The notes below the pieces were generated by a model. The model was not told the origin of the DNA, ran no database searches, and was given only the letters and a program-made list of their open reading frames with translations. A program made the translations under genes and the position numbers. From Pyrrhosoma nymphula (taxonomy: Eukaryota > Arthropoda > Insecta > Odonata > Coenagrionidae), in contig OY754329.1 in assembly GCA_963573305.1 (NCBI GenBank), positions 78,888,576 through 78,952,575 on the forward strand: 64,000 bases of DNA. Reading direction: 5' to 3'. Positions 39,775 through 50,867 of this stretch are shown piece by piece. How positions within the stretch are numbered: the first letter of the stretch is position 1; each line of letters begins with the position of its first letter.

Positions 39775-40140
39775 TTCCTCCATTCAGCCTAATCTCTTCA
39801 TGTTTATTTTTCTTCAACTGCGCTCATGCACTGTTGCATGCTTCGCTCGTCTCCCTCCCTTTGAACTCTCCTGTTCTTAAATACTCCTAATATTCTTTTG
39901 CTTAAGAGTATCCTCCACCACATATATCCATGACTTCCTTGGTCTACTCCTTTCTCTCACGCCATTCACTCATTCATAAATCTTCTTCGTTTTTCAATTC
40001 TCATCAATGTTCTCGACTTGGCGAAATCCAACGAAGCACACCCTTTTCATACATGTCCGATATCAGAGCATTCATTCCACATTCTATAATAACCTACTCA
40101 TTCCTAATCCTACCATGCAATCAAGTTTTTCGACGCCGGA
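39775..40140 (-). pseudogene. Decayed non-LTR retrotransposon tail (GHVERMG family)
   Basis: On the minus strand, MYEKGVLRW leads to degenerate VERxDE..., then REKGVDQGSHGYMWWRILL in one frame, or ERSRPRKSWIYVVEDTL across a frameshift. After that come KNIRS and MQQCMSAVEEK. The RPRKSW...V...L block is the usual basic tail of this family. It aligns with 12780-13085 (inverted), 36345-36600 and 62640-62762. Stops and frameshifts show that it is dead. Confidence 0.65.
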
Positions 40141-41604
40141 AACATTTGATTTTCTTGTCATAAAAAAACACGCTTTTTGAGTCAAACATCTAACTGAACT
40201 TATCAGTAAATAAACTATCTTACACACCAAGTGTATTCGATAAAATTAACAGCGCAACTTCGGCCGCTAGTTAATCTTCTACTTTGACCCACCCGGAGAT
40301 ATCTCAAAAAACTTTATGAAAACCGTCACCATTCAAACACAGATGCGGGTTTAATTTAGTGGATGTGGATTTTTAAAAGCATTTAGTTTCCCCAATCAGG
40401 GAAAATAGACAAAATTACCCAGTTCAAAAGCGGGATGGAAAAGAGAAAAAAATCCTCGCGGCGTGGATGTTTGGAAATGGGATTGCTTTACGTCAATAAC
40501 TAACGATTCACCGCGCTCCTCGGTTGCTTTCTCTTTGGAGCCGCAAAGGTGTTCTTAATCAGTACAAATGACTCCGGGTGGAAAATTACGACGAAGGGAT
40601 ATCGAACCTCCTCCCGGAACACCCGAAGTCTCTCTCTCTCTCTCTCCTGAGACGGGTTAAGAGCAAAAAGGAGAGCAAGATTAATCCAAGAGGCGCATTA
40701 ATCCTCGGACCTGAATCCACCTTTTCCTCTCCCCAACCCTGAATCCACTTTCACCTCTTCGGCACACCTCCCCAGCAACCTAATCTTCGTCCTGGTTTTT
40801 CCTTGCGTTGACCCCTCCCCCAACCCCGCCTTCCACCCCTCCTTATCCCCCTTACCTGTTCCCACTCTTAAGAAAACTACTCCCTCATATCGACTCGGCC
40901 ACTTCTTCAACCACCCAATTCCGTCTCCCCGTAAAACTAATTTTGAAGTTGATGAATCGGGAGTCGCAAACTTCATAATTTTTTGCCCGTGTTCTCCAAG
41001 AGAAAACTTAAAAAGGAGCCCCCCATAATCTGCGTCTGTTCTGAACGAATTTCCACGCTATTTTTGCTGGCTTTATGGGTAGCAATTTTTATGTTGCATA
41101 CAACTCTCTTCTAAAACATGCTACTATGTTAAGGAATGACAAAATTTAATCTACATTATATGTGATAATAGTTTCAAATTTAAAACTTACAATAATGTTC
41201 CATAAATCGAGGTTGTCTTCATTCCAAGCAATAGTACGCGACGATTTTGAAGATAATAGTTTTTTTATAATTCCAAACAATCTTACAAGACGACTAAAGA
41301 AAGAAACTGTGTTTATATGTATAAAATAAAGATTCTGGCATCGTATTTTATGTACAAACCCCACAAGGTCTCTTGTGCGAGTTTCCTAGCAATTTTCATA
41401 GGCAACCAGAGTTGTACTTTTCATTCTTATCTGCATTCTGAAATACACTCTCATAGTATGACAGGATAACGTATTAACTAAATTAAATTTTTTATATAGG
41501 CATTAAATTATTTGCAGGGGATGCTTTTGACAGGAGCCCGGGAACTTAAACATTCTTGTTCCATTGTGCCTAAACCATGCCTGTCTGCCATATGCTGACA
41601 GGGG
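40141..41604. other. Intergenic DNA with a CT microsatellite
   Basis: A perfect (TC)n run occupies about 40629-40647. The minus-strand frame 40698-40976 lies in a pyrimidine-rich, GC-richer block and has a low-complexity G/K/E composition, so it is probably not a protein. Nothing else seen. Confidence 0.45.
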
Positions 41605-41720
41605 ACAAGAGCACCACGGTAAAGGTTTGTATGGTCAACCATCTAACCGCCGACCGGGCCCAACATTGCTTAACTTCGGTGACCTTACGGCAACCAGTGT
41701 GTCAATGTGGCTGGGCCCTT
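41605..41720 (-). repeat. 5S rRNA-derived SINE-like unit or 5S pseudogene
   Basis: On the minus strand the text runs GCCACATTGACACACTGGTT, GTCACCGAAGTTAAGCAAT, GTTGGGCCCGGT, GTTAGATGGTTGACC and CCGTGGTGCTCTTG. This follows animal 5S rRNA from near its 5' end to its 3' end: ACACTGGTT, ATCACCGAAGTTAAGCAAC, GTCGGGC, GGATGGGTGACC and GGTGCTGT. The internal A box (GTTAAGCAAYGTYGGGC) is nearly intact, while the C box is damaged. Unrelated text follows to about 41,515, so a 5S-headed SINE is more likely than a plain pseudogene. No obvious target duplication was found. Confidence 0.75.
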
Positions 41721-44700
41721 GCCCAATTTATAAAGGCATGACTTCAAAAATGAGGTACATCTTGAAATTAAAAAAAAAATGACAAGCTCTTCAGCCTTAT
41801 TTGTGCGAATATATTATATATCTTAAAATAAGGAAAATAATTGTTAGCATAAGAATGCGACCGATTGAGTGACGCTGATAAAAGAGCATGAAGTATGGAG
41901 CTATTTTAGGATGGCGTAAGAGTTGGGAATTTATAATTTTGAAAATAAAAAAAATTAAAACTAGGTGCGGTTGAGGTAAATAACTTTTTCTGGAACCTCT
42001 GGCACTCACCAATTATAGTAATAAACAGTTATTTCTTAATAGCGTTATTCAGTCTTCAAAGTAAAATAAAATTATTTAACAGCAATTTTAGCAAGCCTCC
42101 AAGAAACTCATGCAGGGAGGTTTACATTTATGACAGCATTAAGCAAAACTGCTTTAAACGAGTCGATATTTCAACCATCGCAAGAGTGAAAGAGGAGGTT
42201 CAGCGACTGTGTGAGCCAAATCAAATACTGAATTCTTTCGTTTGTATTTTTGAAAAAAAATGTTGCTTCCGGTAATGACATGCCTTAACTACTACTAAAA
42301 AATAAAGACATAAGTAAATTATGCAGATTAAACTATGAATACCAATTCAATGCAATTTAGTAGATTAACCAACTTTCCCTTCCCCAATAATTTAAGTAAT
42401 TATCTAATAACTATAGAAAATGAATACTGTTGCCTAAATACAATTGCCATTCAATTCCGTGGGATTATTCCCGTATTTTAATAGTTTATGTTTTTGCAAA
42501 AAAGGTATTTATATCAGACAGAACAGTACTCAAATGTGTGCTATTTGCCGTGGAAAAAATCATTCGTCCAGACTGGGATTAAAAATCCAGAGCCACCGAT
42601 TTTCCTCTTATACTGTACATTTTATGGTTATGTTACTAAAAAAGAGGTCTAAGTTTCAATTCCAGTCGGAGAGAATGTTTTTTTCAATTCCACAATTCCG
42701 TCAATCCGTTAATTCCGTCAATTCCACACATCTCAGTAAAAACGAGAGGGTAACCCAGTTTAAATAATCTACTTCGACCAGTTCTGCAATTCTTCGTAGA
42801 AATATGCTATGTTTTCTATTCTTCACCAACTCTTGCCATTAAAATAACGCAATTATGTAATTGAAAATCCAATTTGTGAAGTCAAGAGCGAGGAGAAATA
42901 TTTTATCACTAAAAGGACGGGATGGGTAATGGGTGACCCATTACACGTGTTCAAAATCAAATTTAACTACTTATTTGTCATTAGATTATTTTTAAATTTT
43001 GTGACTTAGTGAAGTTTTACCTTAATTTTAACAATATAGGAAGAAAATTTCGTAATATTGTAGCTTAATTTTTTAATTGATGTTATGAAGTACGGCTATG
43101 GGTAATTTGGACCCATTGCTTCTTTTTCTGTATTGGAGTCAAGTTTTCTCACCATTTTCTTCTCCACTTGATCACTGATATTTATTTGCATCAACATCAC
43201 ATTTGGATCAGTACTTGAAGCCTTTATGTTTAATTTGAATGTCATTCGTTGATATCGGAGCTCTCCTGGTATCGGCTTACCAAAATTACGGAAATGTTTT
43301 ACTTTCAAATCGTCTTTGAATTTGACTTACAATGGAAATCGCCAGAAGAATAGGATTAAAAATATGTCACTTTCATTCTGCCGTTGTAAACATTATTATA
43401 TTATTCATTTTTAAAATATGTAGCGTAAAATATGACTGCTTGATGATAGGAATGTGATCAGAATTACTTCCATTCCCAGAAGGAGGGGTTACAGCGGCAA
43501 GGATAGTCCTGACCATCGCTCGCCAAATTGTTTTTAACTCTCACTAAAGATACACATGTTCGCCTGGACCTTTTTTGTCACCAAAGTGTCGGAACACTAC
43601 TACTGAAAGCCGTGTAGAGGATGCGCCATGCTCAAGTTGTAAAATCATTTCCGAATCCCCTATTTTTTAGCTTTAGGGAAATCACTCCGTGGGATGCAAA
43701 AGAGAGGAGGAAAGAGTTTTGACTCGTATGAGGGCAGAAACGTCTATTGCTTTTGTCCCTCCTAGGATTACTGGGTACATTTTCCGACGCTGAAAAACTC
43801 GCCAAACCTTCCGTATGCTTTCTTTGTGTCGTCAGCTCCTATTACCGCATGTGGCCATGTACTAGATCCCTACTTTTGTGGCTGGCAGCGAGCGTCGTTC
43901 ACGTACTCCTAGGGCTGGGGGGTTTTCCCGGAAAGGAATGTGGCTGCCAGGCGGATAGCATAAGTGACGAATAGGAAATTAAAAAAATAGCTAGGTAGAA
44001 GTGACGACTTGCAAAGTAAGTAGAAAGGAGTATATTCAAAGACTGGTAGAAGAAGTGGTGGGTATGTAAATTGAAACGAAACCCTCATCTTCCAGGGAAT
44101 TGTCAAATTTTGAAAACTTGAAAAAACGAAACTGCCAACAAATGGCCTCAGTGCAATATAAGTTTGTGGAAACTGTGCTGAAAAAATAACTATAGGTGTA
44201 AGTTGTGTAAAAGAGTCTTATATCTTTCCATATATACGTACATGTAGTATATGTCTGTGTATGGATGTGATTTTTATGCATATGTTTTATTTGAAAAAGG
44301 TTTTATGAAATTGATATTTATCAAATACATGGATATTTATTTAATATGCACCATTTTCAGCCAGCTGTCTTTGTTTTATAACTCCTATGCTTGAGAATAG
44401 TCTATAATGAGCACTTCTGAAGACGATAAACTGATTTTTTTTTAAAAGTTGCTATTCGATGCTGGAGAACTTCATGGATCAAAATCACCCCTGCCCGTCC
44501 TTCTAGTTTCTCCCGTTCTCCAAGTGTTAATGAATTTGTACTTATTATATAAGTGTACTACACACATATATTTCTGACCACGTTTTCGACAATCATTACC
44601 GTTATCAAAGTTAATTATTATCTAGTACAGAAAATATATAAAAGTTGAAAATTATGAAGTAGTGCTGTTTATACAAAAGAGAAATGTTTTCGAGCAGAGA

Positions 44701-44979
44701 AAAACATTGTGAAATCCCTTTCGAAATTATATATAAAAAATTTAAAAATCGAAAACCGAATAAAGGTAGATATGCTATTAATGCATAGATGATGGTTCAT
44801 AATTAAACCTCAACGCTGGATGAATACATTTGAATTTATGTTGTATGTTTCCATTCGTCGCTTAAAGTAAATAAATTATAATTGCTCTTGGAATATTTTA
44901 AACAACATTCTCATTAATGTAATAATTGCGAATGAACAACTATGCAGATAGTGAGTGACCTCGCTGAAGTGTATCGCGT
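41721..44979. other. Intergenic DNA, no confident gene
   Basis: A perfect inverted repeat GTAATGGGTGACCCATTAC lies near 42,931-42,949. The minus frame 43096-43308 (70 residues, KVKHFRNFGKPIPGELRYQR at its start) has protein-like composition and might be an exon or element relic. I do not recognise it. A GC-richer block lies at 43,680-43,960. Otherwise AT-rich. Confidence 0.4.
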
Positions 44980-45074
44980 CTAGTTATCATATAAGCATTA
45001 AATTAAAATATGCATTTAAATAAAAACTGCTATAAAACAACAACAACACAACAAAGTTCACGGCTCCAATGAAT

Positions 45075-45651
45075 TTAAATAACTAATGCTTCCCTGAAAA
45101 CAACATGTCTTTGCTTTTTGTCTTTCCCCCAGGAGCTCGGTGAAAGAAATGTTTTGGTGAGCCAACCCTGGAACATGCTACATAAAGCTGTCCGTGCGAA
45201 AAATACGGGAAATCTAGGTTCACACCACACCACTTTATTTATTATCCTTGTGCCTTGTTGATAGTGATCGCGAAAGCAAGTCTAGCAGGAAATTGTAATC
45301 GCTTGAAACTTAAGGGTAAATCAGATGGGATGAATGGTATCCGAGGATTGAACATGCCCTGGTCTTTCTCTTTTCCTGTTAATATTGTAGCTTCTATGAC
45401 GTTAGGTAAAAGTCTTTTCACACTGAGCCGGGTCCCGTTGCAAAGTTTTGGTGGATCTACATTCGTAACAGCATAATGACAGAGCCGATTTGAAGCTGGA
45501 AACGATATGGTGGCATTCTAGGAGGGTCAAGTGAGTTTAAAAACTCAAGGGGAAAATTAACAGCATCATCATTATCTACTACTGTATCTAAAGAGCTATA
45601 CTGAGACTGGGCCTGGTATCATATCTTGAATTCGACTGTTCAACTCATGCA
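45075..45651 (-). pseudogene. Helitron helicase, C-terminal segment
   Basis: Minus-strand text reads YSSLDTVVDNDDAVNFPLEF, LNSLDPPRMPPYRFQL, GSVIMLLR, DPPKLCNGTRL, VIEATILTGK, PRIPFIPSDLPLSFKRLQFP and LAFAITINKAQG. These are the C-terminal motifs of PIF1-type helicases in Helitrons, including motif V (TINKAQG; usually TINKSQGQT). The last readable part is CSRVGSPKHFF, then, after a frameshift, VVFREALVI and a stop at 45075. At least two frameshifts and stops occur. The segment joins in frame with 46405-47322 once the 753-bp insert and one target-site copy are ignored: HELN followed by SRIQDMIPG. Confidence 0.85.
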
Positions 45652-46404
45652 TCGAGCAAGCTCAGGCCACTAGGACCCAGGCCGCTCGCACGGCCCTTCA
45701 CTATGTCTGAGAAGTCAGCCCACCCTCCCCGTGGGGCTCGATGGGAGCCGAGTTTCGGTGGCCGGCCGGGCGCTGGCGTGGGGACCCTGTCTGTGGGTGC
45801 GGACCGGTTCTTCGGAGAAGATTGTCGGACCGGCACTTCATAGGGAGGCGGAACCCGCGGTTGGATTCTGATGAACTGGGGGCATTCCCGTGGGCAGAGG
45901 TCTCCTCGTGGTGCTGGGTCGGTGCCGGGGCTTGGTAGCTGAATGGGCACTGGCGCAGGGACTCCGCCAAAGGTTTCGTAAACTGGTTCTTCGGAGATGA
46001 TTGCTGGTCCGGCACCCCGAAGGGGGGCGGAACCCACGGTTGGATTCTGATGAACAAAGAACGAGCCATCCGCCTGCCCCCGTAGTGGCGGAGGATCCCT
46101 TCAAGGGGGGTTAAGGCTACGAGCTCGAAGGGTCAGAGGGACACTCACACAATTGTGCTTGTCCAAAAACTCTTCGGGAGAGAAATTTCGCCTGCCGGGT
46201 GTTCGGACCACCCGGTGAAGGGATTCGCACAAGACGTAGTCTCCCCTAATTATGGGGTGATTGTGTCGCTTTCTTTCCCCTACTCCCTTTACCCTATGGA
46301 CTCGGAGTCCTTCCCCCCTTTAGAGGTCAAACCGGGTAAGGTCCAAGTAGACCAGGAACCGGCACTAATGGTGTAACCCCCAGATTATATTTATCTGCTT
46401 TAAA
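45652..46404 (+). mobile_element. Retroposon-like insert, 753 bp, with 15-bp target duplication
   Basis: The insert is bounded by perfect copies of TGTTCAACTCATGCA at 45637-45651 and 46405-46419. Such long duplications are typical of target-primed reverse transcription. It is GC-rich, unlike its host element. It contains two tandem units of about 180 bp; both carry CTGGTTCTTCGGAGA or CGGTTCTTCGGAGA and GGTTGGATTCTGATGAAC, near 45,799-45,877 and 45,979-46,054. Near the right end is MDSESFPPLEVKPGKVQVDQ, which could be the start of a LINE ORF1. The end CTGCTTTAAA would then be the 3' tail. This reads best as a LINE 5' region with promoter-type repeats joined to a 3' end by internal deletion. 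That identity is inference. The minus-strand frames here are repeat artefacts. Confidence 0.7.
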
Positions 46405-47322
46405 TGTTCAACTCATGCACAGCATCGTTTTTTGGAGCAAGAATGGTTCTTTCACATAACCAAACATGATTTTTGTAATTTTTTACTATGCTTGGATAAA
46501 CTTTGTTGATCAGTTCATGAAACGATGTGACTCGAGTGAAGAAATCTTTCGAAAATCTAATTTCACCGTTTGAATCGGATGGAAATGTGTCTTCGCCGAT
46601 TTGTTGGAGTTTACGTGCAAAATTTTGGACCGTGTCGTCCCCAAAGAGCTGAACTCTCATGTTAGTTTCTAACGTGATTATTTCAACAAACTTCCACAGA
46701 GGCGACATCTTAAGGCAAGTATTGACCTCATCCGCTGGAGTCGAATTTGGTATGACCGGAAGAGTTTGTCGGAAGTCACCTGCAAGAAGTAGCAGAGATC
46801 CTTTCAGCAACTTAACATTTTTTCTCAGGTCCCGCAGAGTCCTATCAACGTCTTCTTTTGAGCCATTGTACATTCATCCCACACAATAATTTTGAACGTT
46901 TGTAGAACTTTTGCCTGGCTACTTGATTTGCTAATGTTGCAAACGAGGTATTCTTCCGCATTTATTTTTAGAGGCAACTTTGGTGCCGAGTGCGCGGTCC
47001 GTCCACCCTCCATGAGAGTAGCCACTATGCCAGATGAAGCCATCGCAAGTACAATGTTATTTGTTGATCGTATTTCGACAAGAATCACGTTAATTAGAAA
47101 GGTTTTTCCAGTTCCTCCCGGAGCGTCTAAAAAAATGATATCACCTTCTTTTCTGTTAATGCACTGCATGATGTGGTCATAAACGTTTCTTCGTTCATCC
47201 ATCAGTAGTGGTTTATTTAATTCAACAAATTTTCTTAAATCTGCGTTACTGTAATTTGTTTCACGAAGAAGGTCTGAAATATTTGCGTTATCAGTAGTTC
47301 TTTCCGGAGCCTTTATTCCCAA
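46405..47322 (-). pseudogene. Helitron PIF1-type helicase motor segment
   Basis: The part at 46825-47322 holds Walker A as DAPGGTGKTFL (residues 67-77), MASSGIVATLMEGGRTAHS (motif Ia region, residues 94-112) and the Walker B box WDECTM (residues 148-153). A frameshift near 46,850-46,880 moves the frame to 46400-46873, which continues with LLLLAGDFRQTLPVIPN (motif III), ITLETNMRV and the ILAPKNDAVHELN block that precedes the retroposon insertion. The catalytic residues G-K-T and D-E are intact, so the damage is in the frame and the flanks. The helicase would unwind DNA during rolling-circle transposition. Confidence 0.9.
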
Positions 47323-48185
47323 CTGTAACAGAGTTTTGCTACAGATCGAAAGACATTTATCTTATAGTATTAGGAGCACCTCATAAAATATTTCTGTAGA
47401 GAATTGAATCTCATGATTGATATTGTTTCGATGTTGTCTGGTAAGGATGTCTTCGCTCATGCTCCCACGGAATTTCTCCTACGAAATTCTTGGATTGGAT
47501 GGATGGCAGACAGTCAGTATAATTGCAAACAAATTTCGTATTTGCTCAGGAAATGATGCCAAAGCTGCTTCGGACATTGTTTTTCCCAGTGTTTATCATC
47601 CTCCAGTAAACCAAGTTTTTGACAGACTTCTCTGAAGTTGTTACATACTTGACCATTCACAGTTTTAAGCATTGCGAAAGATGTTGGTCCTCTGAATGTA
47701 TGAAGCAGCTTTCTCAGGAAAAAGCATTCGGCATTATTTGGATGAACAGTGTAGACACGTCCTAAAGCTTCACTCGCTACAACATCACTGCCCAAAACAG
47801 GTACTCCTGTTTTCTTTTTGAAAAGAACTTTCCTTCCATAATCCCTGGTGTAATAACGAGGAACTTCCGAGTATATCAATGTTCTAGCAAATGGGTCCCG
47901 CTGGCATAACTGAAAAAAGGCCGTCGATGTTGTCCTGGCCAGATCGGCAGCGATTGCTAGTGCATTTTCGTCGGTGAAGTAGACTCTTTGGCCATTTTTT
48001 AAGTGCACGCTCAGATGAACTACAGTAGGATGCCTCTCATGAATAGGAAAACGGAGTATTCACCAAACCACCTCCTTGCTGCTGATGTATCATCCCAACT
48101 GATAATTTGTTACCTCATCATTCTCTATGCCTTTCGTTAAGCCAAAAACAGCCATATCACTGCCCTTGTTCATGTCTTTGCATAT
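47323..48185 (-). pseudogene. Helitron Rep C-terminal and Rep-helicase linker segment
   Basis: Starting next to the large insertion, the minus strand reads ICKDMNKGSDMAVFG, DEVTNYQLG, stop, YISSKEVVW, stop, IHERHPTVVHLSVHLKNGQ. The long open part 47514-48008 follows: TSTAFFQLCQRDPFA, EVPRYYT, LGRVYTVHPNNAECFFLR, RGPTSFAMLKTVNG, CQKLGLLEDDKHW. After a frameshift come FPEQIRNLFAIIL and GSMSEDIL. This is the characteristic linker of Helitron RepHel proteins. In the tyrosine motif (usually KYxCKYVNKG) the second tyrosine is Asp (CKDMNKG). Several stops and frameshifts make it a pseudogene. Confidence 0.9.
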
Positions 48186-48435
48186 GTACTATGGGGGAAA
48201 AAAGTTTCCCAACAAACGGAGCGTCGCCACTATCGCTCTTGGGCAAAATCGCTTTCCTTTCTGATGGCATATTATTCTTAGGTCTCGGCCACGAGGAGGG
48301 AAATTCAAACACAGTAAGGTGATGGACTAATCGTCCGAATCGGTGATGATTCCCGGCTGCTCGCATTACCCGAGTGAGTTTCGCGCTGGCCCCAAGAACG
48401 GAGGTTCATTAGATAACCTTGAATGCATTTGAAAC
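48186..48435 (+). repeat. Left terminal inverted repeat of the 5.7-kb element
   Basis: It pairs with 53647-53889. Shared blocks in order: the first 40 bp up to AACAAACGGAGCG, then GCCACTA.CGCTCT, GAGGGAAATTC.AACACAGTAA, GTGATGGACT.ATCGTC, CCGAGT..TTTCGCGCTG, CATTAGA.A.CC, and TGCATTT.AAAC at the inner end. The outer 40 bp are identical, and divergence grows inwards. Both arms happen to be open in one frame starting MGEKSFPTNGA; this follows from their common origin and does not show a gene. Confidence 0.85.
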
Positions 48436-48634
48436 TTTTCTTTGAATTCTCTCGTACGGCTCAACTAAAACCAGGTAGTGATAAAGGTAAGACCACAGGA
48501 AGCTTATCGCTAAAAGACGAATGGCAGTTGATTGGTAGGTTAGGTGGAATGTGGATTTGAAAGCATTTGCTTTTGAAGACACTATTTCTCTGTGATAACT
48601 TCCAGGGATATTCAAAACATTCCATTAAGTCCAG

Positions 48635-50864
48635 GGGCCTAATTCTGTAACTCGTAGCTCCGGAGCTAACTGCCTAAAAGAGCTAAAATAAGCTCCTAGC
48701 TCCAATTCGTATTCTGTATTGCATCTCAAGGCGCCGGAAGAAGCTAGAGAAGGCTCCGGAGCTTATTTAGCTCCTCATGGTATTCTGCAACGGTCCCGAA
48801 GCTCTTTTCGGAGTCCCAGCATGCCTCAGATCGGAGCTCCGGCTAGCGCCAGCCTCGAGACCGCGCTAGGAGTATTCTTCAGTGAAATCCATGCGCATTC
48901 CCGCAGTGTTTTGTTGATTTTTCGTGAAGTGATCATGTTGTTGTGAATCCGATGATATTATTTTCTCTTTCTTGGTAGTTTTTCTTGAGGTGATACTCTT
49001 ATCTACCGCGGCGGAAGAATCAAGATACCCAAAGGATTTATTTTTTAACCTATTTTAACCAATAAATCCCATCCCTGTTTACATCATGGAAAATTATTTC
49101 GATGTCAATATTGCTGCCTTACTTGTCTTTCGGAGATCAATTCGTGAACATTCGTCGATAAATACGTGTTTTGCATGGTTACTACGTTATTCCATTGAAT
49201 TTCTTTGTCATTCATACTGTTGAGAATCGTTTTTAAGTTAATAAAACTGTAGGCATTGAGCTAAGTCGATAGGAGCACTTCCTTTGTCATATAACATATG
49301 TTGTAATGCTTTCACGTATGTTCTTATTTTGATGTTGTTAACCCGCAAGGATATGATCGTAAATTCCATTTTCATCAACTAATGATCAACTTTTTTATTA
49401 TTGTTAATCAAGTTCTTAATGTGTGGCCGAGTACGATCAATGCGCTTACGTATTAATACCATTATTTCAACAGCAGTTCGAGGTGTTACTCTTAATATTG
49501 ACATTGCTGCGTGAAGAGAAGGAAAATGCACGATTGAATGTTTAGGTAAGGTACGATTACGGAAGTTCAATCGATGAAAAAAGCTATATGTATAAATGCA
49601 TGTCTATGTTAAAGTGATCATACGCATGCACTCGCAGAATATGATTGTTCATATGCATAAACCAATATAATTAAATTATGTAAATCAATTGCTAATTAGT
49701 TCGTTTCCGTAAGTGAAAAGTGAGCGTATCATGCTATACAGATTCTTCAAGTACTAGCTGCCTAACGTAGAACGTACGTTCTTATAAGGTACCTTATTAA
49801 TAATTTAAGTTGCATAAGTATTCATCGGTAGTTCCGTAGAACTTTGAAAATAAAAGTTCTACGGAGAACTTCAAGTAAACGTCGCCAATCTTCCTCTATG
49901 AGCATAACATGTGGGTATAAATTATAGCTGCACACTTCAGTGGGAATTCCTAAATAATGGTAATTTTCGAAGTGTTGAGTGCATTTTGTAGATTTAATAG
50001 TAGTTTTTCGCAGAAAATATAACAGAATAACAAATATATCATCAGTTAATGGCCGATCTATTGCATTTATCATCATGTATGTACTTACATCACCGACGTT
50101 CGTATACACGACGGAATGGTAAAACAATGAACTAACCTATAGATTAACGCCTGCTACGAATAAAGCATTTTACCTTAGATTTACTTAAATTAACCATCAA
50201 GAATATGAAAATTTTGAAAAACATTGAGGAAATCATATTATTTTCAACTCGCCGTTCACAGAAACAGCTGTTGAGGATGACAAGTGTTATGCTAGATTAC
50301 TATAATAATTTGCTCTCTTAAGTAAAAAATCAACTGATTCAGGTAATAATGTTCGTTATCAAGGTGTTTAATTTTTGCTTTGTTCTTCTTCTCGATGCGA
50401 ACAAACTCATAAAATTATATAATTGCGCATGCATTAAGCTGACGTTTTCACAGCATTCCATATGTAAACACGTTAAACTCGGCAGGGTATTCCTGGATAG
50501 TCGTAATTGAGAATTCTATAGCTTGTAAAATAGTCTGTATATTGCTAAAAAGGTACTTTTTTATATGTTAAAGTCGTACAATCAATAATGCTTCAGTATT
50601 ATTTACTTTTGGTATTCTCAACTGCTGTCTGCTATTTTCCGGAAGCACAAGCCGGAAAAACGTCACGAAAAATGAAACGTCGATTGTGATTGGCAGATCA
50701 TTCGCTCGCAGGAATTTAAATTTACTACTTCGTATGCTGACTTTTCTCCACCCCGATTCGGAGCTAGAGTTAGCTCCAGTGAATTACAGAATACTAGTAG
50801 GAGCTAATTCTTGGAGCGAGCCGAAGCTCTTAGCTCCGGAGCTACGAGTTACAGAATTAGGCCC
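48635..50864. mobile_element. PIF/Harbinger-type non-autonomous element, 2,230 bp
   Basis: The termini are inverted repeats: GGGCCTAATTCTGTAACT, then CGTAGCTCCGGAGCTAA, at the left, with the exact complement at the right end. The similarity fades after about 35 bp but includes a further shared TATTCTGTA block about 80 bp in. A CAG lies outside each end (48632-48634 and 50865-50867). GGGCC-type ends with a 3-bp CWG or TWA duplication are the hallmark of PIF/Harbinger. Subterminal DNA is rich in GAGCT/AGCTC words. Minus frames at 49379-49570 and 49822-50127 could be relics, but I see no DDE transposase or Myb-like motif. A 5-bp CCAGG duplication with GGCC ends is an alternative reading. Confidence 0.75.
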
Positions 50865-50867
50865 CAG

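Noticed and set aside
43096..43308. Possible host exon with KVKHFRNFGKPIPGE text
   Set aside because: Protein-like composition but no domain, splice support or neighbour; not called as a gene.
45645..46104. Three long overlapping minus-strand frames, proline- and serine-rich
   Set aside because: They arise from GC-rich tandem repeats in the retroposon and repeat the same peptide every 180 bp. No family matches.
48107..48322. MGEKSFPTNGA frame present in both arms of the 5.7-kb element, looking like a conserved small protein
   Set aside because: The two arms are inverted copies, so a shared frame is expected. The frame runs in from unrelated Helitron DNA and the distal parts differ.
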